28,542 bases of DNA from Botryllus schlosseri (GCA_000444245.1 ATSW01009462.1:1-28542); one strand, 5' to 3'. Shown: positions 1 to 11,295, counted from the stretch's first letter. The notes: generated by a model not told the origin, from the sequence alone. Numbers and translations are program-made.

Positions 1-603
1 AAAAAAAAAACTCCAATGCCATCGAATTATCCTATGCCACCTTCCTGGCTTGAAAAGCGGTTATTTAAAGTAATCCACCATTATCATAATAAGGCTTCAT
101 TGGAAAGTTTTTAAGTGTGTTCTGTCAACCTCATTGTACCTTGTACGCATTGAGTGAACAAGCGAAGACCTCCCGGCTCGATAAAGTTTCACATTACGCC
201 ACGCTATTCTGCGCTTGTAATTGCTATCTTTGAATCCCGGGACAATGTGATAAGAAGTTCGTTTTATGCCAGTCTCATGATGTGGGCGTGCGTCGGGTAT
301 GTACGCTTTTTTCTTCAGGAATATGCGCGATATTTAAACAGACCTCGACGGGGTGATGAAACCTGTCTTGCGGCGGCTGTCAGCGTGACGGTGAGGTAGG
401 AACACTGCAGAAGAGCCGAGCGTCGGTATTGTCACGGGTGTGATTAGAACTTATGACTTGTGGTGATTAATCTGTTTCGAAACCTTCAGATGTTAGTGCT
501 ATGACTGTGTCGTGTTAATTTTGTCATAAATCCTGTACTTTCTTTGGTTGTACGTGATTTCTCTTTTTCTCTTTTTCTTGCGACTGTTTTTCTTTTATCG
601 CAG

Positions 604-837
604 CGTTTAGTGCTGTTTGTTTGGAATAATAGTCACTCAGTACGAAAGCTTTTCATTCGCACATCATCTCGCCTGCGTGAGCTGCCACGCGCAAGGTTAT
701 TGCCACCACCGACAGTTCTAATGAGAGCGGAACGCTTAAAAACGGTATATGTGGTTGTATTGAAAACCGTGTGAGACTTTTACAGTTCACTTTAGGTAGA
801 TTAGTGCTTTCTCTGAGCTACACACGTTTTTATGAAG
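604..837 (+). other. possible 5' untranslated exon of the secreted-precursor gene
   Basis: A long pyrimidine tract from about 554 ends in a CAG at 601-603, the best-looking splice acceptor in the first kilobase. A donor of the form AAG|GTAAAA follows at about 838, and another possible donor (TCA|GTAAGG) lies near 874. No convincing coding frame lies between them, so this would be a non-coding leader exon, spliced on to the acceptor at 1025-1026 just ahead of the start codon at 1039. The exon is inferred from splice signals alone. The first 600 bases hold no gene or promoter motif that I can support. Confidence 0.2.
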
Positions 838-1038
838 GTAAAATCGCAGCCGCTTACCTACCAGGCAAAGATCAGTAAGGTGAACTTCGAGGATGCATGT
901 ATTTGTATACGATTCGAAACTAGGTTACCATTTGATTGTATACAGTAAACATTTAGTGCCTACAATCCGGTTCAAAGAGCTTAACATTTTGTTGTTTTCC
1001 AAGTTATTTATTTAATTATTACACAGTTACTGATTAAT

Positions 1039-1121
1039 ATGAAAATCCAAGTTATATTGGCCACGGCACTCTGCTTCCTAATGATTGGAGGAGGAGTCGC
1101 ATCGTATCGACGAAAACCAAA
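1039..1121 (+). CDS. secreted dibasic-processed cysteine peptide precursor, exon 1 (signal peptide)
   Basis: This exon encodes residues 1-27 and two bases of codon 28. It starts MKIQVILATALCFLMIGGG, a classic signal peptide: a Lys near the start, a hydrophobic core, then small residues before a likely cleavage after VAS (residue 22). Mature sequence begins YRRKPK. The exon ends CCAAA|GTAAGT, a near-perfect donor, in phase 2. A good acceptor with a T-rich tract ends at 1026, which would leave 12 untranslated bases before the ATG, so a leader exon upstream is likely. The next exon in phase is 5152-5267. Joined, the three exons give 174 residues. I do not recognise the family. The secreted nature is strongly indicated; the peptide-hormone or antimicrobial role is only inference from the processing sites. 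Everything from 1122 to 5151 is read as intron 1. Confidence 0.62.
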
Positions 1122-4100
1122 GTAAGTAGAATGATGAAGTGTACTGTGTTGTGTACTACAAGTTCTACTACGGAACACGCTGTGACTACAGCACGTTTAC
1201 GATATACCCTCGGGTATTACGATTTCCCCATAAGTTGAATCTGGGTATTTCTCTTTCATTTGGGAATATTCCGTGTAGTCANGATGAAAGCATTTTGTGG
1301 CGATATTGTCTTGTGTTTATCCGTGCTTGGTCGGTCTTTGTGTTTTTTTTTAAATCTACTTTCTCCTACTGCCATGACTTGGCAATGAACCCCGCTTATG
1401 AAACGTCACACTTTGCTACCAAGCCATAACCAAATTCAGTGCAAACATCTGATTACATTGCGGATAGTCCATTTGCACAAGCCGATGATTCACAGTCAGG
1501 CAAACAACCGCAGGTAGCTCTGCTAAAGGTGAACTATTCACCACCCTATTTACCTTACATCTCATTATAGTGTGTGCTTACACATTTTATTGCAAGTGCC
1601 GGTCACATACGCAGAAACGGTGGTAGTTAGAGTTGATATCTTGTTAGGCGGTTTGCTCATCGCCGAAAACTAAACATACATCAAATTTTTGCTTGTCACA
1701 ACTTTGATTAACGCTCATCTAATCCGACCTGTTAGCCAATTAGCGNCGCATCTAGGTGCCCAAGTCGCTTTCAAATACAATATACCGGGTCACGTCAACA
1801 ATTGAAGAATGTTAAGATACCCGCGAGCCGCTACAAAGTTTCGAACGACGTCTGCCGATTATTAGCACTGCGCCGCGGCTTCAATTACATGTGAATCATA
1901 GCTTTGTTTGCTCCTTACACATTGCTGTGGTTCTAATCTTTACATCATGCGTTTTCCCTCTGAATCTGAAAAGGCTTACATGAAATATCATAGCAAAACT
2001 ATCGAATGGGGTGTGAGACGACTTTTAATCCACAACGTTCACTTTCGATGCTTTCGCAAAAGTGGGTGGTAATCGATACAGCGTAATAACATATATATAT
2101 CCGCTGCAACTGCGAGACTGGGGTTAAAATACAGTCCAAGTCGTTCGCGTTTCTGGTCATTAAGCTTCGGCTGAAGCGAGCTCTTTTTATTACGTTTGAT
2201 ATGTCAGTTGTGTTACTATGACATTATCTTTTTGTCACACGCTTCCCCGTGTACGAGAGTGATAGCTTGCGTATCTTTACGCAACCAAACGAATTCACAT
2301 CTTAATCATAAATTGATTCGTCAAACGTCACACACGATATTAACGACAGGCCAACGAGTGAGGATAATGATAACCTCTATCTACTCGTAAATTTTAGGTC
2401 ATGTTCAATGCTTTGGCAAACTCACAAGTTTAATTCCAGTTTATGATGACTTTCCAGTAGACTCAATCGCTTATCCGTAAATATCAGTATAATATTGTAT
2501 TCTTATCTACAGCTGCTAATGCGGTTTTACTTTATCGATATGACCGTGCGATGCAAACTATATATCAAGCTCCGAGTTCATCCGAAAACGACGATATGCG
2601 ACAATTGTTCACAAAGCCGACTACATTTTTGCCTATTTTGAGTTGAAGGGTAGCTGTGTATCTGTACAAGTACACGTGTGTAGTACTCGGAAATATATAG
2701 ACAAGGTATCGGTCGTAAGGTAATAGGTTTCGTATAATTGATATACTAACTGTCTTTCTGGTGTGTAATCTTCGAATTGAGTCTATACCGGTCGTCTCCG
2801 TGGCTTTCATCAGCGACGGATACCGAGAATTAACATATTTGCTACCGTGGTCTGAGAAACAGCGAAGATAAATTCCATTCTTACCGAAGATGAAACTGGC
2901 TTTATTTGTCTTTACTTATATTAACCGTGTCGTCGCTACAATTCCTAGACAGATCTTGCGGTTCGGAATGCGACATAGCGTCTTGTTACTAGCATTGGCC
3001 AACATGATATGTCGTAGCAGGTCATGCTCCCTCACTAATCCCGATTGCTGTTGAACATTCATTATATGGATTACGTATTTCCTACCCGGCACATTCCAGC
3101 ATTATGTCGCAGCCGGCGTGATTATGTGACTGGTCAGTACTTTGAGAATCGAAATATGGCAGTTGGTGTTAACACATTGCATCCTTTTCGTGGTGATTTT
3201 CTTTACTCAAGAATGAGTATCGTATGTATCCCCGGAGACATTGCGGTGTAAGTCGAGCGTGTCCAGACTGCCGGCACAAAACAGATGATACATATGCTGT
3301 CAGCGACACATCCTTCTTGGGAATAATGTAAGACTCGTAAAACATAATTTTCAAATGGTATTATCCGAGTTCGCCTTCCTGTATGCGCATTCTTGTAGTT
3401 AATCTGTTTTGATGTAACACTGGTGTTTGTCCGCGCGTGCATAAGCACTAAGCTGGCACATGTCTGTTTCTTTAGGTTTAGAAGTATCCTATACATATTT
3501 GTGTCAGAGAAAGATTGAAGCGCACGCTTATAGCTTCATTATCCGTTGCATTCAAAATTAATCATGACAGCTCTCCGTAAAGTCCCGTGTATAATGCTCG
3601 CATGAGTCGTCCCAAAAACCAATTAACATTACGCGCGCGTTCACTTCCCTTTTGCGGTCAGGTATTGACTTGGATCGACCAAGTTTAGGTGGCATTAGTC
3701 ATCGTGTTGTGTTCAAGAAGTCAGACACATATTACATGATGTAAACCGGCCGTATACGCAACCTGCAATTGAGTGACTACAGTTGAATGTAAATAGCTTG
3801 GCAGTACAAATTCATTTAGTCCCATTACATGCTCATTTTAGTCGTAAATGACAGTTGTGTTATTTCCAGACCGTACGAATGTGGGCAGCGGATTAGCACA
3901 TCGCCAAACACAGCACTACAGTCAAAAGTCGTAATTAGATAGAATGACGCAGCACCAAGTGCTCAAGGCCGCAATGAAACCTTAATTATCCAAACTCCTT
4001 CGGCGTGGGCTGTTAGTTCGCGAAAATAAAACCTGGTTGATATTGAGAAATCTTCATCGATAGACATTTTTCTCGATTAGGATAATCCACCGCTCTTAAA

Positions 4101-4200
4101 AGACCCATCAGCTAAGCCTGTCAGCGGCACCGATTTTATCGAATTTTTATGGCGCTAGATTGTCATATTTTCGGCGCACTTGCTGATAAACGTGCTATTG

Positions 4201-4229
4201 ATTACTTACGTTACTTACGATTACTTACC
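4201..4229. repeat. short tandem repeat, ATTACTTACG-like unit
   Basis: Three consecutive near-copies of a 9-10-base unit, ATTACTTACG / TTACTTACG / ATTACTTACC, lie in intron 1. This is a simple local duplication with no evident function. Confidence 0.6.
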
Positions 4230-4595
4230 TGCGGTCGGCAAATTACCATACTTATGTTACATGCATTGTACAGAAAAGTATGCGATTTGCGGTACATGGA
4301 CACCGTCACTTTTTGCGATTATTGCGTGACGTGATTTCCTGATGATTATTGAACGTAAGCTAGAAACTGACTCCTTAAGAATGAATTAACCGTGCTTTTC
4401 GACAAAACTACTTAATCAAATAGATGAGTAAGCGTAAGCAAAGGTATATCCTCAATGAAGACTATCCGGGACAATTTAAAACGTGATACCCTGAAGATTC
4501 ATAGCACTTCCATTACATATGATTATTTCGTCAGTGGCGTTAGCTATGCGATTGCCATATATTCTGCCCTGTCCAAGTCTATAAAATGTATGTCC

Positions 4596-4617
4596 GGGCC
4601 TACGATATCGTAGGCCC
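4596..4617. repeat. perfect 22-bp palindrome in intron 1
   Basis: The half-site GGGCCTACGAT is followed directly by its exact reverse complement with no spacer. Flanking bases extend the symmetry imperfectly, since CCGG appears on both sides with one base of offset. It is GC-rich against an AT-rich background. A cruciform-forming site, a dimeric protein binding site, or chance are all possible; no copy was noticed elsewhere in the window. Confidence 0.8.
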
Positions 4618-5151
4618 CGGTATGTCCACTGTCCAGTGTCCAGTGCAAATGTGTGTAGTCGTGCGCGAATCTGTTTATGAGCCTTGTTAATAAGTGTGAC
4701 TGCATTTATCAATGCAATGAAATTTCGTTAGTTAAATATATTATCTGCTCCGGAGATCAAGCGCTTATGTTCTTCCAGGATTATATATAATTGGGACCTA
4801 CTGAGAAAGAGAGATATATGTTTTTTAGTACATAGCCTACTAAAAACAAAGTCGTAGGTCATGTTTAGCATCACAAATAATTAAAATGCGGACTACAAGT
4901 TTTACAAGACACAAGTGAATTGTTCGGGTGCAGTACGCAAAATGAAGTTCGTGAAAGTGTTGTGAATTAAAATATATATTAGCTGGAATATATGCTTGTC
5001 GTGCAGTTACAGTAGTTGCTTAATAAAGAGAAGTGATCTGTTGATGTGATGTCTTTTTTAAGTCTTTTACGATGCAATTATACTCGGATTTAGTGATTAT
5101 TCTAGTTATTGAGTCACACTGGCAGTTTTCATCATGTACTTACACGTTCAG

Positions 5152-5267
5152 ATGTTATATGCGCCTGTGCCTGAAATGCCGCTATTACGTCGGGCCAAAG
5201 ACGAGATACAGGAGGAGCGCGTCCTACGGTGAAAACGACTTCGACACCTCCGAAGACTTATATTTAG
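5152..5267 (+). CDS. secreted cysteine peptide precursor, exon 2 (first Cys segment and furin-type site)
   Basis: This exon is 116 bases. It completes codon 28 (AA|A, Lys), encodes residues 29-66 and leaves one base. Its acceptor is TACACGTTCAG and its donor TTTAG|GTAAGA, a strong match. The phases fit both neighbours exactly: one base in, to join phase 2 of exon 1, and one base out, to join exon 3. The product begins CYMRLCLKCRYYVG, with Cys 29, 34 and 37 in a very basic, aromatic segment. It continues to R-Y-R-R at 46-49, a canonical furin site (R-X-R-R). After this the composition switches to acidic (SYGENDFDTSEDLYL). The layout suggests that residues 23-49 form one released chain. An in-frame ATG at 5072 could instead start a protein here, but the splice match makes the exon reading more likely. 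Confidence 0.55.
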
Positions 5268-8200
5268 GTAAGATGAAACGACGTGCTCTCTAGCCCGCGG
5301 CGGCTCTCGAAAGGAATGCAGGAGATTTGATGGATAAAATTTTTTGTTGGTGTTGGGAAACCGTGTCTAGCCCCCGAAAAATATTCCGCCGAGTTCTATT
5401 GTTTGATCCGAAGCGTCCGTCATCCATTACCGGCTGCATACACCCCTGAACGTGAACGCGTTGTTATACTCGTGACCTCACACCGAGTTTAAACTTGGAA
5501 CGGTGGTTCACGTCGGCCTGATAGAGCGTTAGACTTTGATCTATCCCCGCGACCCTCGGCCTCTCGTAATCCATTTCTTTATAATACGATACTTCCAATG
5601 ACGTGACTTGTCCTCAACTTGATCGTGAAGTTTTGATACGCGTGATTCCAAAGTAGGATGAGGTATGCGGGCTTATATTCGAGTGTTGATAATTTCGGGG
5701 AATTCGTTTTCCTTACAATTTCGTTCCAAACTCTGTTGTGAATAGCAGCGCGTTGCCCCAATGTCGTCGAATTGATGGTAAGTTTGGAAGCTGTCTTTGG
5801 TAACCGCGCAATCCGGAAATGGAACCGAATCGAAATTTCCAAAGCAAACTAACGAAAGCTGAACAAATAAATCGGATAATTTCGCCAACAATACGGTGAG
5901 CTCTAAGTATCGAGTGCACGTGTTGGTAAATAGGGTCCGATCTATTCCGCGCGATGCCGATTTCACTTGAATTCACTGATGAATAATATATATACTTCTG
6001 CGAGAAAATCTCACATGTATTCATCTCTCTACATCTGCGCATAATATGAAGTCATTGAAACGAGCAATTCGACTATGAATCGGTGTCAAAATGATTTTTA
6101 TTAAATTCGAAATCAAATCGAATCGTTTTTCATGCCATATGAATCGAATCAGGCATGTTGCATCAAGTCAACAAGAATAATCACATTCCCGGCAAAGACG
6201 TTCTGATTGGCTCCCAATAACAGTTATAACATATTTCTAGGGAGCGATCTCGCTTGGACATCATTTTCAACTTGAAGACATATTGCATGTCGTTCACGAA
6301 TCATGCTCATTACTAATTGTACTGTTACTGAGATAGTCCCTGCCATGAACTGAGCAGTTGATCTCGGCCATCTTATAGAAATTATCCTCGGAAATATAGT
6401 GCGAGCGACTGTGGCAGATTGGAATGATGAATTTGAAGTATAGCGGTACGTTTTAATAATAAAACATCAAAGTTAATCAACCCTTTGGAATGGGAAGGAT
6501 TTCCTGGCTTTCCAATCAGGCAAGTGGTATATCTTTAAATTCCAGTTACCTTTACGCCTTTCAATGACTACCCGCTGCTGGAAGCAATGCGACTGTGACG
6601 CTGATGGTCATTTCGGATTCATTGTTATATTATGATTTCATTTCGCAATAGTTCAGTGCTTTTCACTGTTTGTACAGATTGCTTTGAATTTCTATTCGAT
6701 TGACAAATGTCTCGCTGTAACTTTCGGTCAATGAAAAAATGTTGAAAAGTGGAGGATCGTTGCGATTCAACCAAAATGTTCAGTATCTGATTCGAATCAG
6801 CTGTCCTTCGATGTTGATCATTCGTAGTCATATAGTTCTCGCAAGATCCCTTGCCGAAGTGGGAATGTACAACATGCATTATAGACATCTACAATTTGTG
6901 ACAGCATGAACATAAATCGATAAATGACTTCTGACGTAACCGTGCATGCCTGATCTGTTCTACGAAGTAAAGGTAGCGCCATCGAAATTGTGTTATCAAT
7001 GTTTGACCTTCGAGGGTGAATAGAATTCACTGAATACATATTCTCGTAACAGCGTCTATCGGGTCTGTAATGTTAAGAGTGGCCGACCGCATGCATGGGT
7101 TCTTATCGCGAATGCCGCTGCGATGGCGCGAAACGTTTTGGAAGCAGAGCATTAGTTGCAATCTGTTACAGACAGCTCCATGTCGTAATAACGCGCAACG
7201 TAATTCAAGCCCTTATTTACCAAGTCACATTTACAATCAACTTATGTCAATTATCCGTCGAGATTTTCCTTAGATGTTTGTCGAGCGTCATCGATATCGC
7301 GGGCGCTAGCTCAATTTTCCTACAAGTCTCGCTACACAGAGCTCTTGAACGGTTGGTTCTCTACCACCGGAAAACTTTCCAGGAATCGCGGTATGAGATA
7401 ATCCACTCAACCCACGTGGTCGACCTTGTAGAACGCGGCTATGCGCGCCAGAGTACGGTAGTATGATAGTATTACAGAGCTGCTTTAGGTGGTAAAGTAT
7501 CAATATTCATGTTACGCACTTATTCCTCACTCTGTAAGCATGGTAAACTGTACGCAGATTATTGTCTACTCGCGAAATATTTCAGAGTAACCCTATACAT
7601 ATAATCACGTCTCGGAACATAGTGCACTAAAATATAATAACATGACTATCATGAAGACTTACCCGTTATTTGATATCACATTTACCTCTTAATGGGGTCA
7701 AGGTCAGCGTAAATTGTGTCTAATAAAGCGTTATCATTTTAGACTGAATAATAGGCGGACTAAACACTAACGAACGTGTAAATACAGCGAATGTGTGCTG
7801 TAAATCTTCCATGATCCTTGAGATACATATTTGCGAAATAATAGCGTTAGGATAAACACGGTCATAAAACTTACTGATCCTTTTCGGAAGGGCTGCCGCT
7901 ATTGAGTCATTCAAGGTTTCCCGTCATTTCGCCGTTTCAAAGTGCATTTTTGTGCGTGTGTTCGCGGAACCCCGTGCAGTATTTCTGCAAGATCAAACCC
8001 ACGCTATGTTTTTGATGTTTCGGGGCACTCAATTTACGTTTCTTAAATACGATGTTCTAATAGATCTTGTATTCATTATGCTGGTAAGCCCAATTGAACA
8101 CTTCTGTGCCATGTGCAAGCGTGTCGCCTTCACGGCGAATATGTGGCATGCAAGGCTGCAAACATGCGCGGCTTAGCATAACCTAAGCACAGAAAAGCGA

Positions 8201-8365
8201 GGTCGTGATATGTATGCGTAATGCATCAGTGCTGATATGTTTATTCTTCCGTGCTATGTATGCTTTCCGCCAACGATGCTTGTGCAAATAACACAGCATA
8301 AAGATCACGGAATTAAAGTAATTCCGTCACATACCCATCTCCTAAATGTCATTGATTTATTGCAG
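5268..8365 (+). other. intron 2 of the secreted-precursor gene
   Basis: This 3.1-kb intron runs from GTAAGA to the TTTATTGCAG acceptor. The longest open frame inside it, on the plus strand (7095-7466, 123 codons, with its higher-GC part near 7310-7466), is about the length expected once by chance in this window. Three overlapping minus-strand frames at 5579-6042 are also unconvincing. No mobile element was recognised. Confidence 0.45.
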
Positions 8366-8691
8366 ACAATGAAAACTCAGCCGATAAACAAGATTCAGGA
8401 TCCTATCTATGGACAGGACAAGACTCAAAGGTGGAACAACCAGAGTTAACATACGCACAGAGTAACGAATTCGACGTTACAACCACCACAGAAAGCTCTA
8501 CGAACACTGCGCTATCACGGCATTCCAAACATGTACTACCGGTAGCGCGTCATCACAAGCCGCACACCAAAGGACCGGTGCGCAAGCGATCAAACAACAG
8601 TGTTGAAAGATGCCTCTATATATTGCAAACCAGATGTTGTAAAAGGCTCCTTGATATCACATCGTACATCGGTTTCAAGGCCAGGCGTTAG
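8366..8691 (+). CDS. secreted cysteine peptide precursor, exon 3 (spacer, cleavage site, C-terminal Cys segment)
   Basis: The acceptor TTTATTGCAG precedes an open frame of 326 bases ending in TAG at 8689. Its first two bases complete the codon left open by exon 2 (G|AC, Asp 67). Residues 68-117 are acidic and Ser/Thr/Gln-rich, including DVTTTTESSTNT. Residues 118-141 are His- and Lys/Arg-rich and end in the tribasic site RKR (139-141). The C-terminal part has an N-glycosylation sequon at NNS, then ERCLYILQTRCCKRLLD with Cys 149, 157 and 158, a dibasic KR at 159-160, and a terminal KARR. The mature precursor thus has six cysteines, three on each side of a removable spacer. That parallels insulin-superfamily chain order, but the classic A-chain pattern (CC-x3-C-x8-C) is absent, so membership is not claimed. 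Expression would probably be in a regulated secretory cell. Confidence 0.6.
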
Positions 8692-9585
8692 GTTGGAAAA
8701 TTGGGATTTTCAATCACTAAACCGACCCAAGCGTTATCGGCCATCGCGTGCCGTGTGCCGACTATTTTCATAACGGCTTGGGACGACAGAGCGCCCAAAA
8801 AGTTTACTTCAAATCGACTGTTACGTATTCGTTGTCTTGCGTCGACATCATGTGTGCGAGGAACATCAGAATGTCTAAACAAAATTTGGTATCAGAGATG
8901 ACTGTGGACACAAGGCCTCGTGTATTGGAGTGTTGATGGTAATAGTTCTTTTCTACATGCAATCCAATTTTCACACGACCTACTGACGTTTCTGTCGACA
9001 AGTTACCTGAACGTTGTAATTTTATCTTTCTTCATGATTAATTGCTTTACTAAGAGTGGAAATTGATTTGAAAATGTTTTTCTACTATCGGTATCGCTTG
9101 GTACAGCCAAGTAGGCGCCGTGTACGGTAACGCACCAGAAATCTTCCTGCGTTGTGCTTGTAAGCTTGTCATATAGCCATAATCGCAAAATACTGTTCCG
9201 TTTCTGGTGTGCGGTTTGGTATGAGTAAGTAGCGATCTTTAAGATCGTGTAGCCTGACTCTAAAATTGATATTCTCGTGATGTTACCTCTTGAATCAGTT
9301 ATGTTTTGATGGTTTGGACACTGGTGGTCGATGGAAGCACATAGTATGGTTTTGAATACTTATCGCCTTTGCGGTTTTCTCACAGTTTCGAATATCTGTC
9401 TGGTACAGTATTCATGTTGCAAGTCACGACTGTTTCATGCATATAATGTGTGTTCTAACACATATGAAATTGGTATACTGGATTGTGTGTAATTTTATAC
9501 GAGTTTGGTTGCTTTAGGAAGATTTGCTGTAAACCGCTTTGATGTTTAGGACGCTACTAAATAAAAAATTCTTACTTTGACTTTG
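8692..9585 (+). other. 3' untranslated region with poly(A) signal AATAAA at 9560-9565
   Basis: The first clear AATAAA downstream of the exon 3 stop is at 9560-9565, followed within about 30 bases by T/GT-rich sequence (TTTGCCTGTAATGTGTTT). This suggests a 3' untranslated region of about 890 bases. Overlapping short open frames near 8690-9190 on both strands have no support as genes. Confidence 0.4.
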
Positions 9586-9962
9586 CCTGTAATGTGTTTA
9601 AGATAAGTGGATATATCGGGGATATAGGGATCATCCGATCATATCTCATAAATGGATAGAGCAGACTGTATGAAGAGTTGAATCATATCCAATTTTAGGA
9701 GCCGTTGATATCGAATTAGGCCACGGTTAAATACGACTTACCTCCGATGCCGAAGGTGTATCAAATTGTAGCAAATATATGTTTCATGATTATAAAGTAC
9801 ACCATGCGGTGAGGAAATTGTACCGTCAGAGTACCCACCTAACCCCAATAATACCTATGAAAGTATTGGGTTTATATCCAAATGCCACTATAATAATGCT
9901 GTAATCTTTAGCACATTTACGCCACATATTGAGGATGAAAGCAATGTGTGTATACTGTGCAG

Positions 9963-10160
9963 TGTTGAGATATGTTCAAACACTGCCGACAATGCGTTAA
10001 TGATCCTGTTATTCTACTTAATCTTCTCATACGCGTGCTGTTACGGGTACGTTCATCAAATATTTCTGCGTAGCCTACACCACAGCAGACCAACCGTGAA
10101 GCGGATAATTGACGCGAATTGTTATGAGAAGCGATTTTCGATTCGTGTTAGCATAAACGG
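9963..10160 (+). CDS. candidate exon with a transmembrane segment, unrecognised protein
   Basis: An open stretch of 198 bases lies between a TGTGCAG acceptor and a GG|GTAATG donor. It encodes one strongly hydrophobic segment (NALMILLFYLIFSYACCYGY), followed by a basic part (LRSLHHSRPTVKRIIDANCY) and a short tail. The shape is that of one helix of a multi-pass membrane protein with a basic cytoplasmic loop, but no receptor motif can be named. It ends in phase 2 and fits the next candidate exon at 11171, which begins with one base. No upstream exon was found and the acceptor has a poor pyrimidine tract, so this may be a chance open frame. Confidence 0.25.
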
Positions 10161-11170
10161 GTAATGTGGTACATGCAACAGAAATGAACAACATATTTAA
10201 CAAACTAGAACAAAAACTAGTAAATCTGAGAAAAACGTGTTACGCACTGAATGTGACCTCGTAACATCGCGGCCTTATAGCTATGATAATGTAACACAAT
10301 TGGAGTGGTAGCCCAGCTATAGGCCTGGATATACACAATTACGTATGGTGATAAATTGCAATCACAAAAAATCCTGTTCTGCTACAATCACTAACTGTAC
10401 TTATGTAGATGTGATTCCGAAAGAGCAAGTTACATATTGGTTCTTCGACTGTACTCGGCAATCAGTTAATTCACTAATACCTCGTTGAAGAGTACTTTGT
10501 TAGGTAAAGCTTCAGGCCAACGCAGGAAAAACCTATTTCTATTTGCGCATTACTGGAAGGTTTTGGCAACCTGTTGTTCGTAATACCGAATGATGCTCTC
10601 TCCAAATCTCGTTGATTTTCATTGTGGTAGCTAGCGCAAGAGCAAATGATAACAGGGACATCGACAAGCATTCTGATATTGTTGTGATGTATAAAACATA
10701 AAGGCGTGTACTAGTCAGCAACTACTATTATCACCTACAATAGTACTAGCGCCGTGTTACCGAAAATGTCGTGCGGAATGTTGGCAGTGCATACTTTCAG
10801 AAGTGGAATATTCCTATCCTTTTCGCAGTACTAATAATCAAATGCGCTATTACCCACGTATGGACGACGGACGTAGGCCATTTGCATAAGCAACGCGAGA
10901 ACACCAGACGCATCTTCTAATGTGTGTTATTTAAATTTCAATTAGTATGTGATGACTGGACAAGTGGACATGCTTCCTAATTGATTGATGTAGGCCTGTA
11001 TTTCGCGTCAATGAGTTTTTTGAGAGTTCACATATTCACATATTGTGGGCTGGTAATTATAAGCGTCTTGCTGAAAGTTGGAGCTGAAAGACGAACTATG
11101 AACCGCGAAAGGTGCGGTTCACTGCCTTTATTAGTATTTTCCATTCTACATTCACCATGTTGTTCTGCAG

Positions 11171-11255
11171 TAGTTTATGGAAAGTTACTGACACTTTCAA
11201 GACCTTTACGGTCATTTATACATCTACAAAGGGTCGGCTTGTACATGTGAACTAA
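11171..11255 (+). CDS. candidate terminal exon, partner of 9963-10160
   Basis: A very good acceptor (CCATGTTGTTCTGCAG, preceded by a T/C-rich tract) opens a 28-codon frame beginning SLWKVTDTFKTFTVIYTSTK and ending at TAA 11253. It enters with one base, matching the phase 2 end of 9963-10160. Rich in beta-branched and aromatic residues, it has no recognisable domain. No poly(A) signal is close by, which weakens the terminal-exon reading. Confidence 0.22.
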
Positions 11256-11295
11256 CGAATCGGGTTTTAATCACAAACCAAGTTAAACCGTGGTC

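Larger units (their letters stand above)
1122..5151 (+). other. intron 1 of the secreted-precursor gene
   Basis: This 4.0-kb intron runs from the GTAAGT donor at 1122 to the TTACACGTTCAG acceptor ending at 5151. Small open frames inside it have no recognisable homology or splice support and fit chance. It contains a short three-unit direct repeat of TTACTTACGA type (about 4201-4229) and a perfect 22-bp palindrome (4596-4617), each listed separately. No mobile element was recognised. Confidence 0.5.

Noticed and set aside
5579-6042. Three overlapping long open frames on the minus strand
   Set aside because: Three frames open over the same bases reflect a local lack of stop triplets; no product shows a recognisable domain.
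7095-7466. 123-codon open frame on the plus strand inside intron 2
   Set aside because: The length is within chance expectation and there is no family, poly(A) signal or partner exon. Its C-terminal part (VVDLVERGYARQSTVV) looks protein-like, so it may deserve transcript evidence.
1039-8691. Assigning the secreted precursor to the insulin superfamily
   Set aside because: The order of chains is similar, but the A-chain pattern CC-x3-C-x8-C and the B-chain pattern C-x11-C are both absent.
11099-11121. 8-bp stem hairpin TGAACCGC / GCGGTTCA
   Set aside because: A stem this short recurs by chance in 28 kb and there is no terminator-like or RNA-gene context.
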